From NCBI RefSeq assembly GCF_024170225.1, contig NZ_JALJXU010000004.1, forward strand, positions 62,001 through 126,000: a DNA stretch of 64,000 nt, written 5' to 3'. Origin of the DNA: Streptococcus gallinaceus (GTDB lineage Bacteria; Bacillota; Bacilli; Lactobacillales; Streptococcaceae). Positions 54,223-63,499 of the stretch are shown one piece after another (the stretch's first letter is position 1; each line of letters opens with the position of its first letter). Under the pieces are notes generated by a model. That model was given only the letters and a program-made list of their open reading frames with translations. It ran no database searches and was not told the DNA's origin. The position numbers and the translations under genes were made by a program.

Positions 54223-54285
54223 TTGGGAAGTGAAAATCTAAGTCAATTTTGCTAAGATAGTATAGAAAGAAACGGAGGAATTGAA

Positions 54286-56181
54286 ATGGTACGTTTACAA
54301 GATGATTTTTACGAAGCAATCAATGGCGAATGGGCGAAAACAGCTGTTATTCCTGATGATAAGCCTCGTACAGGTGGATTTTCAGACTTGGCGGACGAGA
54401 TTGAAGACTTGATGATGGACAAAACAGATGCTTGGTTGGCAGGACAAGACTTGCCAGAGGATGCTGTTCTCCAAAATTTTGTCAAGTTCCACAAGATGGT
54501 TGCTGATTTTGACAAACGTGAAGCACTGGGAACAGAGCCTGTGCAAGACTTGATTGCAGAATACAAGGCCTTGGGTTCATTTGCTGAGTTTGCTGAAAAA
54601 ATTGCAGAGTATGAGTTGGCTGGTAAGCCAAATTATCTTCCATTTGGTGTATCTCCAGACTTCATGAATGCACAGATGAATGTCCTTTGGGCTTACGCTC
54701 CGCATACAATCTTGCCAGATACGACTTACTACGCTGATGATAATGAAAAAGGCAAGGAATTGCTTGCCAAGTGGCGTGAAATGCAGGAAGAACTTCTTCC
54801 CAAATTCGGCTTTACAGCTGAAGATGTCGCGGATATCTTGGATAAATGCATGGCCTTGGATGCAAAAGTTGCCAAGTACGTCCTCTCAAGCGAAGAGTCT
54901 TCAGAGTATGTCAAACTCTATCATCCATACGACTGGGCTGACTTTACACAGTTGACACCAGAGTTGCCACTGGACGCCATTTTCACAGCTATTTTGGGTC
55001 AAAAACCTGACAAGGTTATCGTACCAGAAGAACGTTTTTGGACAGACTTTGCAGCAGAGTTTTATTCTGAACAGAATTGGCCACTGCTTAAGGCTAGCTT
55101 GGTGCAAAATGCTGCGGTTGACTATGTCAGCTATTTGACAGATGAGATTCGTGTGCTTGCAGGTAGTTACAGTCGTGCCTTGTCTGGTACGCCTCAGGCC
55201 ATGGACAAGAAGAAAGCGGCTTACTATCTTGCGCAAGGACCTTACAGTCAAGCACTCGGTCTCTGGTATGCAGCTGAAAAATTCTCCCCAGAAGCTAAGG
55301 CAGATGTGGAAGAAAAAGTAGCCACTATGATTGAGGTTTATAAGGACCGCTTAGCGAAAAATGACTGGCTCAAACCTGAAACGCGTGACAAAGCCATTAC
55401 AAAATTAAATGTCATCACGCCACATATCGGTTATCCAGAAAAATTGCCAGAAACCTATAGCAAGAAAATTATCGACGAAAATCTTAGCTTGGTAGAAAAT
55501 GCACAAAACTTGGCTAAGATTTCGATTGCGCATACGTGGAGTCAGTGGAATCAGCCTGTAGACCGCAGCGAGTGGCACATGCCTGCTCACATGGTTAACG
55601 CTTACTATGACCCACAACAAAACCAGATTGTCTTCCCAGCTGCCATCTTACAAGCACCATTTTACAGCTTGGATCAGTCTTCGTCAGCCAACTATGGCGG
55701 TATTGGAGCCGTGATTGCCCATGAAATTTCACACGCTTTTGATACCAACGGTGCATCTTTTGACGAGCATGGTAGTCTGAATAACTGGTGGACAGAAGAG
55801 GATTACGCAGCCTTCCAAGAACGCACAGACAAGGTCGTAGCTCAGTTTGACGGGATTGACTTTGCAGGTGGCAAGGTTAACGGGAAATTAACGGTTTCCG
55901 AAAATGTAGCCGACCTAGGTGGTCTTGCGGCAGCACTTGAAGCAGCCAAGAAAGATGCCGATTTCTCAGCTGAAGAATACTTCACCAACTTTGCGCGTAT
56001 TTGGCGTATGAAGGCACGTGAAGAGTACCTTCAACTCTTGATCTCAGTCGATGTGCATGCTCCGGGTAAATTACGGACCAATGTGCAATTGCCAAACTTC
56101 GATGACTTTATCGAGACCTTCGATGTCAAAGAAGGCGACGGCATGTGGCGCGCAGCAGAAGAACGTGTCATTATTTGGTAA
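54286..56181 (+). CDS. pepO: endopeptidase O, M13 family metallopeptidase
   Basis: Neprilysin-like zinc endopeptidase of 631 aa. The zinc motif HEISHAF is at about residue 481, the third ligand and Asp lie in NVADLGG, and NAYYDPQQNQI is the substrate-binding region. There is no signal peptide; streptococcal PepO is nevertheless found outside the cell, where it binds host proteins and complement factors. GGAGG precedes the ATG. It stands downstream of troD with its own likely promoter and ends at a terminator. Confidence 0.95.
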   Translation: MVRLQDDFYEAINGEWAKTAVIPDDKPRTGGFSDLADEIEDLMMDKTDAWLAGQDLPEDAVLQNFVKFHKMVADFDKREALGTEPVQDLIAEYKALGSFAEFAEKIAEYELAGKPNYLPFGVSPDFMNAQMNVLWAYAPHTILPDTTYYADDNEKGKELLAKWREMQEELLPKFGFTAEDVADILDKCMALDAKVAKYVLSSEESSEYVKLYHPYDWADFTQLTPELPLDAIFTAILGQKPDKVIVPEERFWTDFAAEFYSEQNWPLLKASLVQNAAVDYVSYLTDEIRVLAGSYSRALSGTPQAMDKKKAAYYLAQGPYSQALGLWYAAEKFSPEAKADVEEKVATMIEVYKDRLAKNDWLKPETRDKAITKLNVITPHIGYPEKLPETYSKKIIDENLSLVENAQNLAKISIAHTWSQWNQPVDRSEWHMPAHMVNAYYDPQQNQIVFPAAILQAPFYSLDQSSSANYGGIGAVIAHEISHAFDTNGASFDEHGSLNNWWTEEDYAAFQERTDKVVAQFDGIDFAGGKVNGKLTVSENVADLGGLAAALEAAKKDADFSAEEYFTNFARIWRMKAREEYLQLLISVDVHAPGKLRTNVQLPNFDDFIETFDVKEGDGMWRAAEERVIIW

Positions 56182-56187
56182 AAAAAG

Positions 56188-56213
56188 AAGTCAGATGAAT
56201 AATCTGGCTTTTG
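56188..56213 (+). terminator. pepO terminator
   Basis: GTCAGAT-gaat-AATCTGGC stem followed by TTTT. The remaining bases to 56491 are AT-rich; apart from a possible promoter (GCTACAAT near 56441) I see nothing in them. Confidence 0.75.
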
Positions 56214-56491
56214 TCTATTTCAAATTCTTACGATAGAAAAGGATTCAGTAGCTAAAGCAGAAAGAAAATTTATCATTAATTTGTGAAAAATTGTCTTTTG
56301 TAATTTTATTGAATAGTCTGAAAATACCTGTTTTATAGACTATTTGATAAAGCGATAAAGAAAAATATAATTTGTGAAAATTTCATGATTTTCATAAAAA
56401 TTAGTGCTTTAATGATTGAGTTTTAAGATAATTATGCTACAATGAGTTTAAATATAAATGATCGTTTTTTGCGTAGAAAGATGAGGTTAAA

Positions 56492-57172
56492 ATGGACGCA
56501 AGACTTAATCCCTACCCACCCCTAATTGACTTTTTTGCAAAAGTTATGGGGAAAGAGACAGAGATTGTACTTCAAGATTTTACAGAAGGGTTAGATCATT
56601 CTTTGGTTTACATTAAGAATAACCTATCAGGTCGCCAAGTTGGTGCGCCAGCTACGGACTTGATTTTGGAAATCTTACAATCAAAGGTTTATTTGGAGGA
56701 GGATTACGTTGTCAATTACCGCACAAGAACAGCTGCCGGGAAAGAAATGTATTCGTCAAGCTACTTTATTAAGGATGAAGGTCAACTAATCGGAGCTATC
56801 TGTGTAAATGTTGACAAGACAAAATTACTTGCTCTGAAAAATCTATTTGAAAGCACTTTGATTAGTTTGAAAGAATCTCTCCAATTGACAGATGAACCAG
56901 CTGAGCAAATCAGTTTCTCAGCAATTGAAAACTTCTATGAAACAGCAGACCAATTGATTGAAGATATTATTATTCGTGAAACCCAAGGGAAAGATTTGAC
57001 CAAGCACCGGATGACACGCACTGAAAAGATTGCCATTGTCCGTTCGCTTTACAAGAAAGGATTCTTTGACTTTAAGGATTCAGTTTCTAAAACAGCAGAA
57101 GCTTTCCGGATGTCAGAAGTATCTATTTACAAGTATATCCAGCAAGTCAAACAAGAAGAATCACAAGAATAA
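56492..57172 (+). CDS. YheO-like PAS domain / helix-turn-helix regulator
   Basis: 226-aa regulator. The N-terminal YheO-like PAS (about 8-115) has FFAKVMGKETEIVLQDF and IGAICVNVD. The C-terminal DauR-type helix-turn-helix (about 165-218) has RTEKIAIVRSLYKKGFFDFK and AFRMSEVSIYKYI. The ligand and targets are unknown; relatives include DauR, a D-arginine-responsive repressor. It has a long AT-rich upstream region and its own terminator, so it is a single-gene unit. Conservation of both domains suggests a functional protein. Confidence 0.85.
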   Translation: MDARLNPYPPLIDFFAKVMGKETEIVLQDFTEGLDHSLVYIKNNLSGRQVGAPATDLILEILQSKVYLEEDYVVNYRTRTAAGKEMYSSSYFIKDEGQLIGAICVNVDKTKLLALKNLFESTLISLKESLQLTDEPAEQISFSAIENFYETADQLIEDIIIRETQGKDLTKHRMTRTEKIAIVRSLYKKGFFDFKDSVSKTAEAFRMSEVSIYKYIQQVKQEESQE

Positions 57173-57200
57173 GCTGAGCGTAAGCTCGGCTTTTTTTATA
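57172..57200 (+). terminator. terminator of the YheO-like gene
   Basis: AGCTGAGC-gtaa-GCTCGGCT stem followed by TTTTTT. Confidence 0.88.
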
Positions 57201-57264
57201 GTAAATTAAAGAGAGTTTTCTGCTTTTTTGCTATAATAAAAACTAAAAGAAAAGAGGGAACACG

Positions 57265-58107
57265 ATGAGAGTAGGATTGGTCTTAGAAGGTGGCGGCATG
57301 CGTGGGCTCTACACAGCTGGAGTTCTGGATGCTTTTTTGGACGCGGGCATCAAGGTAGATGGCCTTGTCGGAGTATCAGCTGGAGCCTTGTTTGGTGTCA
57401 ACTTTGTGTCTGGTCAGCGTGGTCGGGCCCTTCGCTACAATAAGAAATACATTTCCTATCCAAACTATATGAGTTTTGGCTCTTGGTTGAAGACGGGAAA
57501 TATGGTTAACAAAGACTTTACCTACTACGAAATTCCGATGAAACTAGATGTGTTTGATGAGCAGGCTTTTGAACAATCTGGTGTTGATTTTTATGCGGTC
57601 GCAACGGAAATGTCATCTGGTCAGCCAGCTTACTTCAAGATTGATAATGTTTTTGAGCAAATGGAGATTTTTCGGGCAAGCTCAGCTCTGCCTATCGTCT
57701 CCAAAATGGTCGAATGGCAAGGGAAGCAATACCTCGATGGTGGATTGTCAGACAGTATTCCGGTCGAGTTTGCACGCAGCCTTGGTTTTGACAAACTCAT
57801 CGTGGTCCTGACTCAGCCAAAAGAATACCGGAAAAAACCATCTAGTGGACGAGCTTACAAGCTACTTTATCGCAAGTATCCAAACTTTGTAAAAGTTGCT
57901 TCTATGCGCTACAAACATTACAATCAAGCTGTCGAGCGCGTGATTGAGTTGGAAGAAGCTGGAGAATTGTTTGTCTTCCGTCCGCAGGAAAAACTAAAAA
58001 TTGGCCGACTTGAAAAAGATCTGGATAAACTCCAAGAAATTTATGACCGTGGTTTGGAAGATACGCGGGATAGATTACCTGATTTAGAAAAATATTTAGC
58101 AAACTAA
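57265..58107 (+). CDS. patatin-like phospholipase family protein
   Basis: Ser-Asp dyad acyl hydrolase, 280 aa. The oxyanion loop is LEGGGMRGLYTAG, the nucleophile elbow GVSAG (Ser about 39) and the catalytic Asp in YLDGGLSDS. It lacks a signal peptide, so it acts inside the cell or is secreted by another route. Similarity to RssA/YjjU-type proteins is expected. The lipid substrate is not shown. GAGGGA lies seven bases before the ATG. Confidence 0.9.
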   Translation: MRVGLVLEGGGMRGLYTAGVLDAFLDAGIKVDGLVGVSAGALFGVNFVSGQRGRALRYNKKYISYPNYMSFGSWLKTGNMVNKDFTYYEIPMKLDVFDEQAFEQSGVDFYAVATEMSSGQPAYFKIDNVFEQMEIFRASSALPIVSKMVEWQGKQYLDGGLSDSIPVEFARSLGFDKLIVVLTQPKEYRKKPSSGRAYKLLYRKYPNFVKVASMRYKHYNQAVERVIELEEAGELFVFRPQEKLKIGRLEKDLDKLQEIYDRGLEDTRDRLPDLEKYLAN

Positions 58108-58140
58108 ATACCCACCAAAACTGCTGTTCTGGTGGGTTTG
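58106..58140. terminator. terminator between the patatin-like gene and the MFS gene
   Basis: ACCCACCA-aaactgctgttc-TGGTGGGT followed by TTGG; convergent genes on both sides. The T tract is short on either side. Confidence 0.6.
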
Positions 58141-58146
58141 GTTTGT

Positions 58147-59372
58147 CTAGGAAATTGTTGTGGGCTTGGTATACATTTTTGGCGTGAGATTGCGGATGCC
58201 CATCATAGCAAGGAAGCTGATGACGTAGAGGCTTGCAAGGAATACCATCACCATGGATACGCTAGAGGCATCAAGAATCATTCCAATGATAACAGAGGAG
58301 AAGCCACCGACAGCACGACCGACATTTAGAATGACATTGTTTGCAGTTGAGCGGATATGGTGGGGATAGAGTCGGGTAATCATAGCGCCGTAGCCCGCAA
58401 ACATCCCATTGACAAAGAATCCGACAATGGCTCCGCCAACGAGCATGGCTGCCATAGAATTGGCGAATTGAAAGAGGTAGACGCAGACGGCAGAAGCTAG
58501 CAAGAAGATACCGTATACGAGTCTTGGTCCAAATTTATCTAGCAATTGACCAAAGACCAGCATCCCAACGCACATACCAAGAATAGTTGCAATCATCCAT
58601 AGAGATGAATTTTTGACAGAAATATTGAGACTGGTCTGGATAATGGTTGGAAGCCAGTTCATCATGCCGAAGTAGCCCGCAATTTGACAGTTGTCATGAC
58701 CATGAGGGCAATTGTTTGCGCAGCGATAGCTGGTGTTTTGAAGAGTTCGTGGATGTTAATCGGCTCTTTTTTCTCTGCAGCAGTATTCCCGTTATCATTG
58801 ATTGCTTGGTCGTTGATACTTAGTTGCATCCAGACGAGTAGCAGGATGGGAAGTAGTCCAAAGAGGAAGAGGCCTTTCCAACCAAGAGCAGGTGCGAGCC
58901 ATCCAGCTAAGAGAGCAGAGCTGATAGATCCGACTTGACCAGCGATGCCGTTGAGTGAGGAAATACGCCCCATCTTACTTGGAGGGACGATACCCGCCAT
59001 GATGGCAATGGCAATACCGTACTCGCCGCCAACCCCGATTCCTGCGATAAAGCGCATGAGGTAGAGGTAAGGCAAGCTCTTTGTAAAGAAAATCAAACCT
59101 GTCGCTACTGAGAAAATGAGAATGGTTAGCTTGAAAATCTTGAACTTGTTGTAGCGGTCAGCCAAGAGTCCAAAGAGTAGTCCACCGACCAGCATCCCGA
59201 GATTGGTAATGGTGCCAATCCAGCCTGCTTGAGCTGCCGAGATAGATAGGTCCGATATAATCGTGGACATGGAAAAAGCCAGAAACATAACGTTCAAATC
59301 GTCAGTTCCAGAAGCAACAATGGCAGCGGTCAAAGCACGCCAATTGTTTTTATCAAGTTGTAATGATGACAT
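58147..59372 (-). pseudogene. MFS transporter disrupted by a single-base frameshift
   Basis: Two adjacent frames form one major facilitator of about 408 aa. The N-terminal half (59372-58662, 236 aa) reads through six membrane segments with the MFS motif GLLADRYNKFKIFK, then goes out of frame after VMTTV. The C-terminal half (from 58665) supplies the last six segments. Adding one C at about 58685 (GTCAAATTG to GTCCAAATTG) restores TVQIAGYFGMMNWLP. It resembles metabolite:H+ symporters of the aromatic-acid type. A PyrR-like leader precedes it, so pyrimidine-precursor (for example orotate) uptake is a guess. It may be a true mutation or a sequencing error. Confidence 0.8.
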
Positions 59373-59604
59373 TTCGTCTTCTCCTTTAATGATGGCTCAC
59401 GGGCCAGCTTTATTAAATGGCATAAAAGTCCAAACAAGACCTTTAAAAACAATCATGCCATGCTGCTTGTCACATGCGCAAAGAAAAAACTCAAGGAAAG
59501 TCCTTGAGCCAGTAAACGTCCACAAAAATAGTAGGTAGTCAATGCTGAAAACCTCTTGTAGCGCTTATATGCCTCACGGGACATGATTAAAGCAGTATGT
59601 CATT
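59373..59604 (-). promoter_or_regulatory. structured leader with PyrR-type attenuator
   Basis: Untranslated leader of about 230 bases. A stem-loop at 59593-59563 displays UCCCGUGAGGC, which fits the PyrR-binding loop UCCNGNGAGGY, on stem AUGUC/GGCAU, a bulge, and outer stem GCUUUA/UAAGC. An intrinsic terminator follows, then about 110 bases to the gene. This arrangement is that of a pyrimidine attenuator in which PyrR with UMP favours termination. A second CCCGUGAG hairpin (TGGC/GCCA) lies next to the ribosome site. Confidence 0.55.
59484..59508 (-). terminator. leader terminator (attenuator)
   Basis: CTCAAGGA-ctt-TCCTTGAG followed by TTTTTT on the minus strand, well upstream of the start codon. 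Confidence 0.85.
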
Positions 59605-59611
59605 TGGAATT

Positions 59612-59640
59612 AGTATAGAGGAAGTTGGTCTCCTTGTCAA
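59612..59640 (-). promoter_or_regulatory. promoter of the MFS gene leader
   Basis: TTGACA (59635-59640), exactly 17 bases, TATACT (59612-59617) on the minus strand. Confidence 0.85.
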
Positions 59641-59701
59641 GAAAATTTTGTGAAAAGCAGTTATTGGCGTGGATTTTCAGCTTTTTTATTACTATTATTC
59701 A

Positions 59702-59710
59702 TGTTATAAT
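59702..59710 (+). promoter_or_regulatory. leuS promoter, extended -10
   Basis: TGtTATAAT, 32 bases before the leuS ATG. No T-box sequence is present upstream. Confidence 0.6.
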
Positions 59711-59742
59711 AAAAAGAACGATATTTTTTGGAGAACATCAAT

Positions 59743-62244
59743 ATGGCAAACTTTAATCACAAAGAAATTGAGCCGAAATGGCAAGCCTTCTGGGCTCAAA
59801 ATGAAACATTTAAAACGGGAACGGACGCGGAAAAACCTAATTTTTACGCTCTTGACATGTTCCCATATCCATCAGGTGCTGGTCTTCACGTAGGTCACCC
59901 AGAAGGGTACACAGCGACGGACATCCTTAGCCGTTACAAACGTGCGCAAGGTTTCAACGTGCTTCACCCAATGGGGTGGGACGCTTTTGGTCTTCCAGCT
60001 GAGCAGTACGCTATGGACACTGGTAATGACCCTGCTGAATTTACAGCGGAAAACATTGCTAACTTTAAGCGCCAAATCAACGCTCTCGGCTTCTCATACG
60101 ACTGGGACCGTGAAGTCAATACTACTGACCCAAATTACTACAAATGGACACAATGGATTTTCACAAAACTCTACGAAAAAGGCTTGGCTTATGAAGCTGA
60201 AGTGCCTGTAAACTGGGTTGAAGAATTGGGAACAGCCATCGCCAACGAAGAAGTGCTTCCTGACGGAACATCTGAACGTGGTGGTTACCCAGTTGTCCGC
60301 AAACCAATGCGCCAATGGATGCTTAAAATCACAGCCTACGCCGAACGTTTGCTTGAAGATTTGGAAGAAGTAGACTGGCCAGAATCAATCAAGGACATGC
60401 AACGCAACTGGATTGGCAAATCAACGGGTGCGCATGTGACCTTCAAAGTGGCCGGTACGGATAAGGACTTCACCGTCTTTACAACTCGCCCTGATACATT
60501 ATTTGGTGCGACATACGCTGTTATGGCTCCAGAACATGACTTGGTGGACGCCATCACTTCTCCTGAACAAGCAGAAAGCGTAGCCGAATACAAACGCCAA
60601 GCAAGCCTAAAATCTGACCTTGCTCGTACAGACCTTGCCAAAGAGAAAACTGGTGTTTGGACAGGTGCCTATGCTATCAACCCTGTCAATGGTCGCGAAA
60701 TTCCAATCTGGATTTCTGACTATGTGCTTGCAAGCTACGGTACTGGTGCCATCATGGCGGTTCCTGCGCATGATGAACGCGACTGGGATTTCGCGAAGCA
60801 ATTCGGTCTTGACATTATTCCAGTCCTTGAAGGTGGGGATGTACAAGAAGCAGCTTATACAGAAGACGGTCTGCACATCAATTCTGAATTCCTTGACGGC
60901 CTCAACAAAGAAGAAGCCATCAACAAGATGGTTGACTTCCTTGAGGAAAATGGTTACGGTAAGAAACAAATTAACTACCGCCTTCGTGATTGGCTTTTCA
61001 GTCGCCAACGTTATTGGGGTGAACCAATTCCAATCATCCATTGGGAAGATGGTACATCAACAGCTGTTCCAGAAAGCGAATTGCCACTTGTTCTTCCAGT
61101 GACCAAAGACATCAAGCCTTCAGGTACAGGTGAGTCACCACTTGCCAACCTGACTGACTGGCTGGAAGTCACTCGTGAAGATGGTGTCAAAGGACGTCGT
61201 GAAACCAACACCATGCCGCAATGGGCTGGTTCAAGCTGGTACTTCCTTCGCTACATCGACCCACACAATGATGAAAAACTAGCTGACGAAGAGCTGCTTA
61301 AAGCTTGGTTGCCAGTCGATATCTATGTTGGTGGTGCAGAGCATGCTGTTCTTCACCTGCTTTATGCCCGTTTCTGGCACAAATTCCTCTATGACCTCGG
61401 TGTGGTACCAACCAAAGAGCCATTCCAAAAACTCTTTAACCAAGGCATGATTTTGGGAACAAGCTACCGAGATAACCGTGGCGCCCTTGTTGCCACAGAC
61501 AAGGTTGAAAAACGCGACGGTGGCTTCTTCAACATCGAAACAGGCGAAGAGCTCGAACAAGCACCTGCTAAGATGTCTAAATCCCTCAAGAACGTTGTCA
61601 ATCCTGATGATGTAGTTGAGCAATACGGTGCCGACACCCTCCGTGTTTACGAAATGTTCATGGGTCCACTTGACGCTTCCATTGCTTGGAGCGAAGAAGG
61701 TCTCGAAGGGTCACGCAAGTTTCTAGATCGCGTTTACCGCTTGATGACAACTAAGGAGATTTCTGCGGAAAATAGCGGCGCTTTGGACAAGGTTTACAAT
61801 GAGACTGTTAAAGCGGTGACAGAGCAGATTGAGCAAATGAAGTTCAACACAGCCATTGCCCAACTCATGGTCTTTGTTAACGCAGCAAACAAAGAAGACA
61901 AACTCTTTGCAGACTACGCTAAAGGCTTTGTTCAGTTGATTGCACCATTTGCACCACACTTGGCAGAAGAGTTGTGGCAAGGTTTGACCGCATCGGGTGA
62001 ATCAATCTCATACGTGGCATGGCCAACATGGGACGAGTCGAAACTGGTTGAAAACGAAGTCGAAATCGTTGTCCAAATTAAAGGTAAAGTCAAAGCTAAA
62101 TTGACGGTTGCCAAAGACTTGAGCAAGGAAGAATTAGAAGCTGCGGCTCTTGCAAACGACAAGGTCAAAGCTGAAATTGAAGGTAAAGAAGTCATCAAGG
62201 TTATCGCAGTGCCAAATAAATTGGTCAACATCGTGGTGAAATAA
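59743..62244 (+). CDS. leuS: leucyl-tRNA synthetase
   Basis: Class I leucyl-tRNA synthetase, 833 aa. The HIGH-type motif is [16 protein letters not shown], and [13 protein letters not shown] is the KMSKS loop. The CP1 editing domain (about 220-420) has [15 protein letters not shown] with the key Asp. The start is ATG 59743 ([14 protein letters not shown]), with GGAG nine bases upstream; a TTG five codons earlier overlaps that site and is rejected. The gene is preceded by an extended -10 promoter and ends at a terminator. Confidence 0.97.
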   Translation: MANFNHKEIEPKWQAFWAQNETFKTGTDAEKPNFYALDMFPYPSGAGLHVGHPEGYTATDILSRYKRAQGFNVLHPMGWDAFGLPAEQYAMDTGNDPAEFTAENIANFKRQINALGFSYDWDREVNTTDPNYYKWTQWIFTKLYEKGLAYEAEVPVNWVEELGTAIANEEVLPDGTSERGGYPVVRKPMRQWMLKITAYAERLLEDLEEVDWPESIKDMQRNWIGKSTGAHVTFKVAGTDKDFTVFTTRPDTLFGATYAVMAPEHDLVDAITSPEQAESVAEYKRQASLKSDLARTDLAKEKTGVWTGAYAINPVNGREIPIWISDYVLASYGTGAIMAVPAHDERDWDFAKQFGLDIIPVLEGGDVQEAAYTEDGLHINSEFLDGLNKEEAINKMVDFLEENGYGKKQINYRLRDWLFSRQRYWGEPIPIIHWEDGTSTAVPESELPLVLPVTKDIKPSGTGESPLANLTDWLEVTREDGVKGRRETNTMPQWAGSSWYFLRYIDPHNDEKLADEELLKAWLPVDIYVGGAEHAVLHLLYARFWHKFLYDLGVVPTKEPFQKLFNQGMILGTSYRDNRGALVATDKVEKRDGGFFNIETGEELEQAPAKMSKSLKNVVNPDDVVEQYGADTLRVYEMFMGPLDASIAWSEEGLEGSRKFLDRVYRLMTTKEISAENSGALDKVYNETVKAVTEQIEQMKFNTAIAQLMVFVNAANKEDKLFADYAKGFVQLIAPFAPHLAEELWQGLTASGESISYVAWPTWDESKLVENEVEIVVQIKGKVKAKLTVAKDLSKEELEAAALANDKVKAEIEGKEVIKVIAVPNKLVNIVVK

Positions 62245-62266
62245 GCACTGCATATCAAAATAGCAT

Positions 62267-62299
62267 AAGAGAGAGGTGGGCCTCTCTCTTATTTTTTTA
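62267..62299 (+). terminator. leuS terminator
   Basis: AAGAGAGAGG-tggg-CCTCTCTCTT stem then ATTTTTTT. Confidence 0.9.
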
Positions 62300-62474
62300 A
62301 AAAAAATCAAAATATGAACACTGATTTAGAAAGACGCTTCTTTTATAAGAAAAACAGAAACGAACAAAATGTTCGGTAAAAAATAGGTTCGTAAATAACC
62401 TATAAAAACCATAATAAACAAATTTGATACATAAAAACGAATGTGAATGGTCGGTTACTGCTAAATTATAAAGG

Positions 62475-62511
62475 TTGTTTTATAGGAAATATTCGTTATA
62501 ATAAAAACGAA
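62475..62511 (+). promoter_or_regulatory. promoter of the three-repeat secreted protein, with inverted repeat around the -10
   Basis: TTGTTT (62475-62480), 16 bases, TATAAT (62497-62502). TTCGTT (62492-62497) and AACGAA (62506-62511) flank the -10 as an inverted repeat. Related CGAAC/GTTCG motifs lie upstream (about 62363-62378). Confidence 0.55.
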
Positions 62512-62522
62512 AGGGGTTTAAT

Positions 62523-63452
62523 ATGAAAAAGAAAAACATGTTATTGGCATTGGCAGCAATGCTCTTTGTTGGAATGCTTGGCACAACTGTTCAAGCAGAT
62601 ACACCGCTCTATCGTCTATATAATAAAGGTCTTAAAGTGCACCTTTATACAAAAGATACAAACGAATACGCTGTTTTGGGAACTCGTGGTTGGTCACAAG
62701 AGGGTGTGGCTTGGAATACTGAAGATCAGCAAGGTGAGCCTGTTTACCGCTTGTACAACCGTGGTCTGAAAGTACACCTTTACACTAAAGATGCCAATGA
62801 GTATGCTGTTTTGGAAACTCGCGGTTGGTCACAAGAAGGTGTAGCCTTCCGTTCATTTGGAGAAACGCCTGTTTACCGCTTGTATAACCGTGGTCTCAAA
62901 AAGCACCTTTACACGAAAGATGCCAATGAGTACGCGGTCTTGGCAACTCGCGGTTGGTCACAAGAAGGTGTTGCATTTATGGCTTTGAGTGCAAAAAAAT
63001 CTGATTCGGCTCCAAAAGTTCCAGAAAGCTCGGGATCTGATTCAGCTCCAAAAGTTCCAGAAGGCTCGGGATCTGATTCAACTCCAAAAGTTCCAGAAAG
63101 CTCGGGAAAGGAATTGACAGGCTATAGGGTTCAGGTTGTAAATATTTCAGCTGACCAATCGCTTATTTTTAAAGGAACACAAGGACCTGCGGGGAGCCAC
63201 CTTATCAGTGGGCAACGTATCCGTGGAGGTGAGGTAGTGCAATTGCCTGCTCCTGAGGGTTACCACATAAAAGAAGCAGTTCTTAAAAAAACGACCTCAG
63301 ATAACTTTGGTTTACATGCTGGTGAGATTATTGTAGTAGATTCAGCGGTAAATAAGAATGGACAATTAAGCTTCGATATATTAGATGCTCATCATAAAGA
63401 AACGAATTACGAGGGAATTTATCTCTGGGAAGTTACTTGGATCAAGGAATGA
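62523..63452 (+). CDS. secreted protein with three DUF5648-like repeats
   Basis: Exported protein of 309 aa. The signal peptide ends at TTVQA (about residue 25). Three tandem repeats of about 43 residues (28-72, 73-115, 116-158) follow the pattern YRLYNRGLK-HLYTKD and EYAVL-TRGWSQEGVAF, as in the DUF5648 modules found on streptococcal and lactococcal secreted enzymes. A linker of three 12-residue units (SDSAPKVPESSG type, about 160-195) leads to a unique domain (about 198-309) that I do not recognise. There is no LPXTG, lipobox or choline-binding motif, so it may be released or bind the surface through the repeats. AAAGGGG precedes the ATG. Confidence 0.82.
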   Translation: MKKKNMLLALAAMLFVGMLGTTVQADTPLYRLYNKGLKVHLYTKDTNEYAVLGTRGWSQEGVAWNTEDQQGEPVYRLYNRGLKVHLYTKDANEYAVLETRGWSQEGVAFRSFGETPVYRLYNRGLKKHLYTKDANEYAVLATRGWSQEGVAFMALSAKKSDSAPKVPESSGSDSAPKVPEGSGSDSTPKVPESSGKELTGYRVQVVNISADQSLIFKGTQGPAGSHLISGQRIRGGEVVQLPAPEGYHIKEAVLKKTTSDNFGLHAGEIIVVDSAVNKNGQLSFDILDAHHKETNYEGIYLWEVTWIKE

Positions 63453-63458
63453 TAAAAT

Positions 63459-63483
63459 AGTCCAGCTCCGTGCTGGTCTTTTT
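63459..63483 (+). terminator. terminator after the three-repeat protein gene
   Basis: CCAGC-tccgt-GCTGG stem followed by TCTTTTT. Confidence 0.75.
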
Positions 63484-63484
63484 G

Positions 63485-63493
63485 TGATATACT
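63485..63493 (+). promoter_or_regulatory. tadA promoter, extended -10
   Basis: TGaTATACT ends six bases before the tadA ATG, so the predicted transcription start coincides with the start codon. Confidence 0.6.
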
Positions 63494-63499
63494 ATTGTC

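Noticed and set aside
56214-56491. 278-base AT-rich gap before the YheO-like gene
   Set aside because: No open frame, repeat or stable fold; only a possible promoter.
59641-59742. T-box leader search for leuS (also done for argS)
   Set aside because: No T-box core (AGGGTGGNACCGCG) or specifier stem; upstream regions are short with plain promoters.
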